Source: an uncultured Bacteroidota bacterium
Lineage (GTDB): Bacteria; Bacteroidota; Bacteroidia; Bacteroidales; P3
DNA: 64,000 nt
Direction of reading: 5' to 3'
Assembly: GCA_902791695.1 (NCBI GenBank)
Contig: CADAWR010000003.1
Location: 186,001-250,000, forward strand
Positions 38,411 through 45,844 of the stretch are shown one piece after another. Positions within the stretch are counted from its first letter, which is position 1. Every line of letters begins with the position of its first letter. Made by a program: the position numbers and the translations under genes. Under the pieces are notes generated by a model. That model saw only the letters and a program-made list of their open reading frames with translations, had not been told where the DNA came from and did not search any database.

Positions 38411-38773
38411 TCAATCTTTATCTAAAACATCTTTCATTTCTTGCAGCAGTTGCCGCATGGTCTTCAGTCGTTCTATCTGACGGGGGTATTCCTCCCTGTC
38501 GAAATATAGCGGGACATCGTGAAATGGCAACCTCACCAACAGCACAGCCTGCCGGTCAGTAATGCTATACAGGTTCATCAGCTGCCCCACAAGACTTTTC
38601 TCGTCAGGATATCCAGATGCTATCAGATTGGCTATAGGCTGTGTGGAAAAACCGAGTTTCTCGACAGCGGCGATGTCTTCAATGAAGGTGTCTATGTACT
38701 CCGGTGTCAGCTCCACCGTTTCCGATCCCACCTCATACATTCCATTGTCTCTGTATTCAACATATAGTTCCAT
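38411..38773 (-). CDS. Unknown protein, first of a tandem paralogue pair
   Basis: It has 120 residues from the ATG at 38773, chosen because it gives the start MELYVEYRDNG shared with the paralogue at 38062-38406. Common features are TPEYIDTFIEDIA, a central helical part and a final helix rich in Glu and Lys. No known domain was recognised. It lies 5 bases after the gene at 38779-39396 and 4 bases before the paralogue. Confidence 0.75.
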   Translation of the reverse strand: MELYVEYRDNGMYEVGSETVELTPEYIDTFIEDIAAVEKLGFSTQPIANLIASGYPDEKSLVGQLMNLYSITDRQAVLLVRLPFHDVPLYFDREEYPRQIERLKTMRQLLQEMKDVLDKD

Positions 38774-38778
38774 AATTT

Positions 38779-39396
38779 TTATTTTAAATTCCAATATCGA
38801 CCGTAATGGTAATGATAATGTTGTATTTTTAATATATCGGGAACACTAAGATAAAATTTGTCCGTCAGTTGCCAAAACAATTCAGCGACACACATATCAT
38901 CCATCTGTTTTACATATTTCAATGCACCGATATTCATACTGATTTTATTTTGTGCAGAAATTACAGGGAGAATATTCCCAGTACATTCTCTTCCAATAAC
39001 ACCTATCATCTCTTGCCATCGAGAACCATAGTCGAAATCTTCCTCCATAATATGTAATTTGCAATTGAGTGATGGCTTTATATTTGGACAGAGTTCTGTT
39101 TCAATAAGGAATTGTTCTCCTTCTATATCTTTTAATTTTTTGAAACTTGCGTGAACGTGTTTATCCCAGGCAAGATAATCTATTTCCAATTGGTGGAGTT
39201 TGTCATTGACTTCTGTTAATCGCCGAATCTCGGTTTCAGTGGCATGAAAAGAAAACATCTGGTTCAATAATAGAAGACGCTCCTGTAATCTATATACCAA
39301 GTCTTCATAGTCCTTATTATCAAGCAGGATATCTTTTTCAATCTCTTGTAATTGTTTTTTCTTTTCCAGAAAGTCTTTTCTCATTTCTTTATTCAT
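38779..39396 (-). CDS. Unknown protein, member A of a three-copy local family
   Basis: It has 205 residues. A long helical, probably coiled-coil N-terminus (about 1-95, MRKDFLEKKKQLQEIEKDIL) contains FHATETEIRRLTEVNDKLHQ. The second half has EEDFDYGSRWQEMIGVIG, and the end is LSVPDILKIQHYHYHYG. The HATE..., GSRW-x-EM and IPD-I/L-L landmarks are shared with the genes at 39407-40090 and 42742-43413. No known domain was recognised. It lies within the six-gene operon ending with the WYL gene. Confidence 0.75.
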   Translation of the reverse strand: MNKEMRKDFLEKKKQLQEIEKDILLDNKDYEDLVYRLQERLLLLNQMFSFHATETEIRRLTEVNDKLHQLEIDYLAWDKHVHASFKKLKDIEGEQFLIETELCPNIKPSLNCKLHIMEEDFDYGSRWQEMIGVIGRECTGNILPVISAQNKISMNIGALKYVKQMDDMCVAELFWQLTDKFYLSVPDILKIQHYHYHYGRYWNLK

Positions 39397-39406
39397 GACA
39401 ATTTCT

Positions 39407-40090
39407 TTAAATGGTTATCTGTATTTCATCATTGCCCCAATCGCTAATCTCTTGCTTTATTTTATAGTTTTTGATGCGAAGTACGTCTGGAATACTGTAT
39501 TTCCGTTCGGTGCACAATGCATAAAACAGTGAGCATACATTGATATTTTTCAAAATGGGAATATCAAAAGGAGCTTCCCTGACAACAACATTTTCAGTTA
39601 TTTTTGGAATATTATTCCCCTCACAGAAAAGACCACTCCCATACTTTAACCCCTTAATGCACCATATCATTTCTTTCCATTTTGAGTCATAAAATGTGTC
39701 TTCTGCCAATTCCTCGAATTCTGTTGCCTCGTTGATTCCCGAATAAGGACAAATGTCTGTTCGTATTTTAAAAGAGCTGCCATCTGCCCTATGTATCAGA
39801 TTCACATTGTCTTGTAAATCGCGGTGGCATTTACAAAGCTGTTCGGTCAACTGAATCAATCTATTATTAACTTCTTCGAACCTTTCCAGTTCTGCCTCGG
39901 TGGCATGCATGGCAAACATTTTGTTCAAGATATCAGCTCTGATATTGAGCCTATTTTCTATTTTTGATCCGCCCCAAGCATCTGGACAATGCGAGTCATC
40001 AAAAGGCTTTGAGTAAAAGATAACATCCCACTCATACCTTCTCAAATACTTTCGCAACACCTCGAAATCTTCATTTTTGTATACTTCCAT
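39407..40090 (-). CDS. Unknown protein, member B of a three-copy local family
   Basis: It has 227 residues from the ATG at 40090. Family landmarks are MHATEAELERFEEVNNRLIQ in a helical N-terminus, EDTFYDSKWKEMIWCIKG in the middle and RKYSIPDVLRIKNYKI near the end. Three further Cys are scattered. No known domain was recognised. It is the first gene of the operon 40090-36140, behind a -7 element at 40120. An upstream extension of the frame to 40156 would overlap that promoter and is not used. Confidence 0.75.
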   Translation of the reverse strand: MEVYKNEDFEVLRKYLRRYEWDVIFYSKPFDDSHCPDAWGGSKIENRLNIRADILNKMFAMHATEAELERFEEVNNRLIQLTEQLCKCHRDLQDNVNLIHRADGSSFKIRTDICPYSGINEATEFEELAEDTFYDSKWKEMIWCIKGLKYGSGLFCEGNNIPKITENVVVREAPFDIPILKNINVCSLFYALCTERKYSIPDVLRIKNYKIKQEISDWGNDEIQITI

Positions 40091-40119
40091 AACCTTTGTT
40101 ATTAACTTGTTTCGAGATG

Positions 40120-40127
40120 CAAAAATA
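40120..40127 (-). promoter_or_regulatory. Putative -7 element of the six-gene island operon
   Basis: TATTTTTG on the minus strand, 30 bases upstream of the first ATG. No good -33 element was found. Confidence 0.5.
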
Positions 40128-40164
40128 CAACAAAGGTATGCCACATCGTGACACACCCTTGTTT

Positions 40165-40680
40165 TTATTTGGAAACTCTATCTCCGCAGAAGGCTTTTCG
40201 TTTGCATTTGGTACATCGTCGCCCCTGCCAGACGCTGTCGAGGTGGTCGGCGGCGGCATCGACCAACGATGGTTCATCGGTGAGGATGCCGGCCTCGAAG
40301 TTGCGGTTGTTGTCGCCTTTCATGCCGATGCCGGCACCTGTGAGATTGGCGGAGCCGATGTAGGCGGTGGCGCAGTCGAAAATCATTATCTTGAAATGCA
40401 CCCTTGGGCAGAGTCTCCGTTCCAACCTGCTCCACAACCCCGGATACTTTTCGAAATCCTCGCGGAAGTTCTCTCCAGGTTCTTTGGCATGAAGCAGCCG
40501 CACATCGACACCCCGTTTCAGCAACTTGTCGAGCACCGACAGAAACGGCACCACATCCGGACCTCCCTCCACATACAGATCCTTCAAATCTGCAGTACCA
40601 ATCCACAAATCGTGCTTGACTTTCTCGCAAAGCGCTAGCACCTTTGTGTAATGTTCCTTGTCCGCGATATACTCTATCAT
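40165..40680 (-). CDS. Phospholipase D-like domain protein with a Cys-rich tail
   Basis: It has 171 residues. One PLD-type motif is complete: VHFKIMIFDCATAYIGSANL (about 93-112) gives H-x-K-x4-D followed by the typical G-S-x-N. One motif per chain implies a dimer, as in Nuc-type nucleases. The C-terminal tail has RRCTKCKRKAFCGD, a possible small metal site. It is likely a nuclease of a defence or DNA-processing kind; the substrate is unknown. Pieces of its first 45 bases recur at 41199-41219 and 41544-41585, suggesting repeated recombination at this 5' end. Confidence 0.85.
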   Translation of the reverse strand: MIEYIADKEHYTKVLALCEKVKHDLWIGTADLKDLYVEGGPDVVPFLSVLDKLLKRGVDVRLLHAKEPGENFREDFEKYPGLWSRLERRLCPRVHFKIMIFDCATAYIGSANLTGAGIGMKGDNNRNFEAGILTDEPSLVDAAADHLDSVWQGRRCTKCKRKAFCGDRVSK

Positions 40681-40693
40681 TACTTACCAAAGA

Positions 40694-41170
40694 TTATTCA
40701 ATCAATTTTGGAAGAAGCATTTGCTCCAAGTATTCGTCCCAGTTTGTGAAACCTGCAGGCAAGAAATTCCGATACAGCGCAGCCTTATCAGTATCAGTCG
40801 TCACAAGTTCCACAGCCAAGCCGGACAAGATTTCATTTAATCTATCAAGTCTGGATTGAGTCATTCTCTCCCAGCCAAGTTTGGGCATCAGTGTTTGGGT
40901 GATGAAACCGTGGATGTCAACACTATAGTTTATTGATTCAGTAACCTCATAAGAGGGACGATTAACTTTAAAGGCAAGTGTCCATGTCGGATTGACATTT
41001 TCAACGTATGTTCCATTAGAACCATGAACAAACGGTGAGTTATTCCAGAAGTCCTGTCCACCCTTTTTAGCATGATACATATGACGTAATGGTTCTTCTT
41101 TAGAAATATACCAAATACGCCCTTTGGATTTCCACGATTGATGTTTCTTGTGTTCGTTCTCCATAATCAT
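40694..41170 (-). CDS. Unknown protein
   Basis: It has 158 residues from the ATG at 41170 (a second ATG at 41164 gives MENEHKKHQSWKSKG). The frame is open further upstream but that part is a remnant of the PLD gene start in another frame. Visible segments are GRIWYISKEEPLRHMYHAKK and a C-terminal helical part with GFTNWDEYLEQMLLPKLIE. No signal, membrane segment or known domain was recognised. It ends 13 bases before the PLD start and is probably in the same transcript. Confidence 0.7.
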   Translation of the reverse strand: MIMENEHKKHQSWKSKGRIWYISKEEPLRHMYHAKKGGQDFWNNSPFVHGSNGTYVENVNPTWTLAFKVNRPSYEVTESINYSVDIHGFITQTLMPKLGWERMTQSRLDRLNEILSGLAVELVTTDTDKAALYRNFLPAGFTNWDEYLEQMLLPKLIE

Positions 41171-41600
41171 TCTATTTAAACAGTCGGTAGTACCAATTAT
41201 CTGCGATATACTCAATCATCTTTTTAACTTTCAACAGGCATAATAAATAATAATATTTCTTTTATAAAATATTGATATTTATTAAGATTGTTAGTTTGGT
41301 TAATAACTCCGTAACTGTTTTTCTGACTCTTTTTATCATTTAATTTTCCACCGAGATATGGATATCATCAAGCCTCATATTCATGTCGTTTTCCTAATCT
41401 GTTCATTCGTCTTGAACTCCTCCAACAGGGCCTTGTTAATACGTTACAAATGAAGAAACGGTTGGAAAACAATCATTAAAATCTCATTATATATAGTTAT
41501 TCACGGTAATGTAACAGAATCTGTTAAGATGTTTTTCAAATCGCCAACAACCTTGTGTAGTGTTCCTTGTTAGCGATGTACTTTACATACTATATTTTGT
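41171..41600. other. Gene-free, AT-rich stretch with two fragments of the PLD gene start
   Basis: Two minus-strand remnants of the PLD 5' end are seen. One at 41199-41219 encodes MIEYIAD, then diverges to a stop. The other at 41544-41585 encodes KYIANKEHYTRLLAI before a stop. In between is AT-rich sequence without a recognisable gene or strong hairpin. Confidence 0.7.
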
Positions 41601-42395
41601 CTATCTCAACAATGAAATTTGATGATATGTGTCTGCTAAATAATGACACATTTCTTCTGCTGAAGTTTGAAGGAATTTAAATCTATTGGGATGTAAGGTC
41701 CATATGACTTTTGCATGATATTGTTTGCTTGTATACACAGCTCTAAAACCATCTTCATACCATTCTTTTTGCTGTGTATAATCTGTTCCTTCAAAGAAAT
41801 CGTCTTCTTTATCTATCCAAGAAAATATAAATATGTAGTCTGGACTATATGCTTCTATCATTGATTTCAATGTTTCAAAAGGTTTTGCTGCATCACATAT
41901 TTTCCAATACTCTTTCGGAGGACGATAATTGTCATCTTCATACCTCTTTGTTATGGTTTGGGGAATCTCTATTGAATATAGATTACCGTATCCGATTTCT
42001 TCTAATAGTTCCTTTTCAGCTGTTGCTATAGTAGTTATGTCAGAAAAGTACTTACCAGTCCTAAGTAATAGATGTAACTTGTCTATCATATTGAAAAATG
42101 AACCGGAATTATTCTTCCATGCTAACATTTTATCTGTTGTTACACATCTAATGTTGGCCTCAAGATAGTTGTCAAGATTCTCATCCAAATACGCTTTGCG
42201 TAAAGTCTCAAATGGCTCCCAATAATACGTATCCCTTCCAATATACATTATTTTTGTGGGGGCATTACAATAGTTAGACATTACATAAGGAATGAATGGC
42301 CCTTGATCATACACACCCTCATATAATGAAAATGTTTTATCGCAAAAATCTTTTAGCAATGGAAGATAATACTGTTTGTTGACATAATTACTCAT
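41601..42395 (-). CDS. Unknown protein resembling uracil-DNA-glycosylase-fold proteins
   Basis: It has 264 residues. TKIMYIGRDTYYWEPFETL (about 47-65) has the shape of the first UDG-superfamily motif (hydrophobic strand, G-x-D/N-P/Y). VIWTLHPNRFKF near the C-terminus resembles the HP-containing last motif. The part between is aromatic and acidic, including SPDYIFIFSWIDKEDDFFEG. If correct it may recognise a base or nucleotide; enzymatic activity cannot be claimed. It lies 9 bases after the small gene at 42405-42623 in one transcript. Confidence 0.6.
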   Translation of the reverse strand: MSNYVNKQYYLPLLKDFCDKTFSLYEGVYDQGPFIPYVMSNYCNAPTKIMYIGRDTYYWEPFETLRKAYLDENLDNYLEANIRCVTTDKMLAWKNNSGSFFNMIDKLHLLLRTGKYFSDITTIATAEKELLEEIGYGNLYSIEIPQTITKRYEDDNYRPPKEYWKICDAAKPFETLKSMIEAYSPDYIFIFSWIDKEDDFFEGTDYTQQKEWYEDGFRAVYTSKQYHAKVIWTLHPNRFKFLQTSAEEMCHYLADTYHQISLLR

Positions 42396-42404
42396 CCCCT
42401 TATA

Positions 42405-42623
42405 TTATTTGACTTTTACCACATCCAAATAGATAGATTGTAACGCACAGGCTTTCTTTACGTCAACACCATATTTGGCTTTAAAGGCATTGTTTACAAG
42501 TTCTTTCCCCTGTAGGGTGCTTAATAAAGGAAATGATTGGGATGATACTTCAACAGACATCCCCTTTTCTAAACGAACGCCATTGGCATTCAAATTACTC
42601 TTTACGGTTACTTTGTACAACAT
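42405..42623 (-). CDS. Small conserved protein (recalls DUF6140)
   Basis: It has 72 residues, starting MLYKVTVKSNLNANGVRLEK and ending SIYLDVVKVK. The pattern V-T-V-K-x-N-x-N-x-N-G-V-R-L-E-K-G-M-S-V matches, from memory, the small Bacteroidota family DUF6140; this was not checked. Such proteins often lie in mobile or accessory regions. It is the first gene behind the -7 element at 42707. Confidence 0.75.
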   Translation of the reverse strand: MLYKVTVKSNLNANGVRLEKGMSVEVSSQSFPLLSTLQGKELVNNAFKAKYGVDVKKACALQSIYLDVVKVK

Positions 42624-42706
42624 AATGAGTTAATATAATTGGTTAATAATTGTCCTATCTATAATTCATAATCCGGATTATTCCATAGGTGGTTTGTTTT
42701 ACGGTG

Positions 42707-42714
42707 CAAAGATA
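42707..42714 (-). promoter_or_regulatory. Putative -7 element for the 42623-41601 genes
   Basis: TATCTTTG on the minus strand, 84 bases upstream of the ATG at 42623. Confidence 0.55.
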
Positions 42715-42741
42715 CGAATATTTTCTGAAATTGATGTTTTT

Positions 42742-43413
42742 TTACTCTTCAAGCGATACAGGGTCGACGTTTGTGTTTATCTGGTAGTTGAAGGCGTAGG
42801 TGGTCATGCGGAGGAGGTCGGGAATGGAGTAGTGCATGTGGGTGCAGAGGGCGTGGACGGCGTGGCAGACGCAGAGGTGGTCGAGCTGGGGGATGCGGAG
42901 GGGACCTTCGGCCCACGTCTGGCCGTCGTCGAGGTTGCAGATATGGTCACCACAGCACCAGCAGATGTCGTCAAGCCGCGAGTTCTCGCCGATGACCCAC
43001 AGCATCTCGTTCCACCGCGAGCCGTAGAAAGCATCCTCCTCCATCGTGAAGAGGTGCGGATCATTTCCGTTGTGACTATAGAGGAGCGTGGTCTCAAGTT
43101 CAAAAGGTTCGCCGCCGAGGGTGTGGATGGCGGACATCTGCTCCTGCAACGTGCGGTGACGCTCGTTCAGCTGCTTCGTCAGCACTAGCAGACGCTCGTT
43201 GACCACCTCGAAGCGCCGCACCTCGGCCTCGGTGGCGTGCTTTTCAAACATTTCGTCGAGTATCCATTGCCTGGTGCCGAGGTGGTCGCCAATCACCTCC
43301 TCCGTCGCCTTGTCCCAATAGCCATCAAAAGGTTTGGCAATGCGCAGGATATAATCCTCGCAGTCCTGCAGCCGCTTGCGCAGCTGGTCGATGTTGTCTT
43401 TCTCTTTTTGCAT
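42742..43413 (-). CDS. Unknown protein, member C of a three-copy local family
   Basis: It has 223 residues. Family landmarks are KHATEAEVRRFEVVNERLLV in the helical N-terminus, MEEDAFYGSRWNEMLWVIGE in the middle (about 128-147) and MHYSIPDLLRMTTYAFNY at the end. A cluster ICWCCGDHIC follows the middle motif and could bind a metal; the other two members lack it. Codons here are much more GC-rich than in members A and B, so the copies probably arrived separately. It has its own -7 element at 43437 and lies apart from the operon. Confidence 0.78.
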   Translation of the reverse strand: MQKEKDNIDQLRKRLQDCEDYILRIAKPFDGYWDKATEEVIGDHLGTRQWILDEMFEKHATEAEVRRFEVVNERLLVLTKQLNERHRTLQEQMSAIHTLGGEPFELETTLLYSHNGNDPHLFTMEEDAFYGSRWNEMLWVIGENSRLDDICWCCGDHICNLDDGQTWAEGPLRIPQLDHLCVCHAVHALCTHMHYSIPDLLRMTTYAFNYQINTNVDPVSLEE

Positions 43414-43436
43414 ATCTTAGCGTCTTTTTTCGACTG

Positions 43437-43444
43437 CAAAGATA
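43437..43444 (-). promoter_or_regulatory. Putative -7 element for the 42742-43413 gene
   Basis: TATCTTTG on the minus strand, 24 bases upstream of the ATG. Confidence 0.55.
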
Positions 43445-43530
43445 CAAAAATGGTGCGCCACATCGTGACACACCACAACTATCGTCAACCGGAGCCTCTC
43501 CGACTCCGGTACGTACCCTCTTCGTACTCC

Positions 43531-43600
43531 CTCCGACAAAAAAACGTTAAACAACCGGTGAACAGTCGGAGCGGGTACGGAGCGGGTACGGAGAAGATAC
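43531..43600. repeat. Dispersed intergenic repeat, copy 2
   Basis: Nearly identical to 13618-13687 over 70 bases, including the core AACAACCGGTGAACAGTCGG and two tandem GAGCGGGTACG units. It lies between the unknown gene at 42742-43413 and the end of the minus-strand membrane enzyme gene. Confidence 0.88.
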
Positions 43601-43617
43601 GTAGCTAAAGGGTGACG

Positions 43618-44565
43618 TCAGCCCTTGAACTTCTTTCCGGGGAAGAAGCGGGGCACGCTCTGGCAATAGCGCTCATACTCAGGGTATTTACCGGCGCTTA
43701 TCTCTTCGGCCAGCGACGAGCTGCCCTGGAACAGGACCAACAGCAGCAGCGCACCAATCACACTCCAGTTGAAGACGCCCATGCCGGCACCTATGGAGAA
43801 AAGGTAGAAGCACACCCAGATGGCCTGCTCGGCAAAGTAATTGGGGTGACGGCTGCGGCCCCAAAGGCCTGTGGTGTTGAAGCCTTTGTTGTAGGGCGCC
43901 GGCAGTTCCTCCAGCTTCCTGCCTTCGCCTATCAGGGCCCATTTGCGCGTCTGGAAACGCCACTGCTGCTCGTCGGCGACGGTTTCCCAGACGATAAAGC
44001 CCAGCATCAGCACGGCGGCGACGACGTCCATGGCTCCGAGGGGGGCGTCGGAGCGCATGGCCACCAGCGCCGGGAAGGCTGTCATGAGCACCAGGGCATT
44101 CTGGTAGATGGAGATGAAGCCGAGGTCGAAAGCCGCCCAAGCCCAACGGTGCTTGAAGGCGGGACCCGAGCGCACCACGGCCCAACGGTAGTCCTCGACG
44201 CCCTCCCAGAACTTGAGGCTGTAGGCTCCCTTGCGGGCGAAGTTGACGGTGAGGCGTATGCCCCAAAGCGTGGCCAGCAGGGCCATCACCACCAGACGCG
44301 GGTTCATGCCGCCCTTGACGGCGATGACCCACGTGTAGGCTATGGGCAGCAGGCTCCAGAGCTTATCCATCTGGCTGTTGTTGCCGGTGGCCTCGCCCAC
44401 GATGAAGCAGAAGGACGCGCTGCATGCCGCTATGACAGCCAGCAGCTTGAGTGTCTCAAGCTGGGTGGCGTCGAGCGTAGGTCCGACGGCAAAATAAAGT
44501 ACAGGGCAAACGATGATGGACAGCGCCAGCAACGCCGCCATCAAGGGGATATTCATCTTTTTCAT
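43618..44565 (-). CDS. DUF1295 membrane protein (steroid 5-alpha-reductase/ICMT-like)
   Basis: It has 315 residues with about seven membrane helices. The C-terminal motif GRSRHPNYFAEQAIWVCFYL (about 240-260) and the closing YPEYERYCQSVPRFFPGKKF are typical of the DUF1295 / isoprenylcysteine methyltransferase-like superfamily. The substrate is unknown. It is 14 bases downstream of the flavodoxin gene, which may hint at redox chemistry, but this is inference. Confidence 0.88.
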   Translation of the reverse strand: MKKMNIPLMAALLALSIIVCPVLYFAVGPTLDATQLETLKLLAVIAACSASFCFIVGEATGNNSQMDKLWSLLPIAYTWVIAVKGGMNPRLVVMALLATLWGIRLTVNFARKGAYSLKFWEGVEDYRWAVVRSGPAFKHRWAWAAFDLGFISIYQNALVLMTAFPALVAMRSDAPLGAMDVVAAVLMLGFIVWETVADEQQWRFQTRKWALIGEGRKLEELPAPYNKGFNTTGLWGRSRHPNYFAEQAIWVCFYLFSIGAGMGVFNWSVIGALLLLVLFQGSSSLAEEISAGKYPEYERYCQSVPRFFPGKKFKG

Positions 44566-44579
44566 AGAGATAGTGACTA

Positions 44580-45107
44580 TCAGTTCATCAGGCGCTTATC
44601 GCCCCACTGGTACTGCGGGTAGGCTTTCTTCAGGTCGTTGGCCGAGCCTTCCACGCCACTGCCGCCGCTGGTGGCGAAGACGTTGAGCACCTTACCGCTG
44701 AGGTCGTGGGCCTCGATGAAGGTGTTGACGATGGTGGGGGCGGTGTACCACCACACGGGGAAGCCAATCCAGACGGTGTCGTACTGGGCTATGTTGTCGC
44801 ACTTGGCGGCGATGGCGGGGCGCGAGGCCTTGTCCTGCATCTCGAGCGTGGAGCGTGAGGTTTTGTCGCGCCAGTCAAGGTCGGCGGCGGTGTATGGCAC
44901 CTCGGGGGCAATCTCGAAGAGGTCGGCGTTGAGCTCCGTGGCAAGGCGTTCGGCGGCAGCCTTGGTGGTGCCGGTGGCCGAGAAGTAGGCAATCAGGGTC
45001 TTTTTCATTGGTTCGGGGTTTTGATTGTTGACGGTTTCGGTTTTCTTCTGTGCGCAGGCGCCGAACAACAGGCAGCATGCGGCAACAATTAAAGAGATGT
45101 GTTTCAT
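44580..45107 (-). CDS. Flavodoxin with a lipoprotein signal
   Basis: It has 175 residues. The flavodoxin fold starts TLIAYFSATGTTKAAAERLA (FMN phosphate loop S-A-T-G-T-T-K), then DTVWIGFPVWWYTAPTI and NVFATSGGSG. The frame begins with MKHISLIVAACCLLFGACAQ, a lipoprotein signal with lipobox FGAC. An internal ATG at 45008 (MKKTLIAYF) would give a cytosolic protein without it. The signal is well formed, so export is favoured. The redox partner is unknown. Confidence 0.88.
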   Translation of the reverse strand: MKHISLIVAACCLLFGACAQKKTETVNNQNPEPMKKTLIAYFSATGTTKAAAERLATELNADLFEIAPEVPYTAADLDWRDKTSRSTLEMQDKASRPAIAAKCDNIAQYDTVWIGFPVWWYTAPTIVNTFIEAHDLSGKVLNVFATSGGSGVEGSANDLKKAYPQYQWGDKRLMN

Positions 45108-45120
45108 AATATACTTGTTA

Positions 45121-45843
45121 TTACTGTTTAAGTTTCAGATTGACGGAGGCTTTATCGATGTCGTTTTGCAGCGCCACTAATCTGATAATGGTCGAGTCCA
45201 TAATACTAGCGTCATAAGAATCGCTGTTATCAAGCTGCGTCCTTTTTTCCTTGTAGGCCTCAATGTCCTCGTCGGTGACGTCCATCAACTGCTGGCATTG
45301 TTCGAACAGGCGTCGCATTTCCTTCATCAGCTGGTTGCTATACATGGCATCAACCAAAAAACTGAAGTTGAGAAAGTCCTTCAGCGACGTGGTAGGGCTA
45401 TCTTTCCTTAACTTGTTGAGTACCGAATCGCTTATCTCTTTCTTGTAGAGCTGGCGGCATTGATAGAAGCCTGCCACATTCTCGGTGAAGAGCACATTAC
45501 CTACGGTGTTGATAGTCTCAATGTTGGAGGAGAAGATACGTTCTGTGGTCTCTGTGTAATTAATCACAGGTAAATGGAGTGTCAACTGGAACTTCTTTTC
45601 TTCGAACAACGATGTATCCTCGGCCACCTGCCGCTGCAGCTCCATAGCCATGTGGATGTTGGAGTCAGCCTTTTCCGCTGACTGGACCGAGTTGTACATG
45701 TCATACATTACCATCATTACAATCTCGCGCTTCTCGTTCTGCTCCTTGTTGTAGTCAATGATGGCCGCCGTGCCGAAAGTGAGCGCTATGGACATTGTGG
45801 TAGCGCCCAAAGTCAGCAGAAAACGCTTGAAACCCTTGTTCAT
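45121..45843 (-). CDS. Membrane-anchored periplasmic protein of unknown function
   Basis: It has 240 residues. One N-terminal membrane anchor (about 8-30, LLTLGATTMSIALTFGTAAI) is followed by a helical, soluble domain with many Glu, Gln and Met, for example VMMVMYDMYNSVQSAEKADS. No known domain was recognised. It lies one base from the ThrE-like gene and 13 bases before the flavodoxin gene, in a long minus-strand gene run. Confidence 0.72.
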   Translation of the reverse strand: MNKGFKRFLLTLGATTMSIALTFGTAAIIDYNKEQNEKREIVMMVMYDMYNSVQSAEKADSNIHMAMELQRQVAEDTSLFEEKKFQLTLHLPVINYTETTERIFSSNIETINTVGNVLFTENVAGFYQCRQLYKKEISDSVLNKLRKDSPTTSLKDFLNFSFLVDAMYSNQLMKEMRRLFEQCQQLMDVTDEDIEAYKEKRTQLDNSDSYDASIMDSTIIRLVALQNDIDKASVNLKLKQ

Positions 45844-45844
45844 A

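Noticed and set aside
34220..43413. Integrative element or prophage
   Set aside because: No integrase, transposase, phage structural gene, tRNA-bounded attachment repeats or conjugation gene was found in the island.
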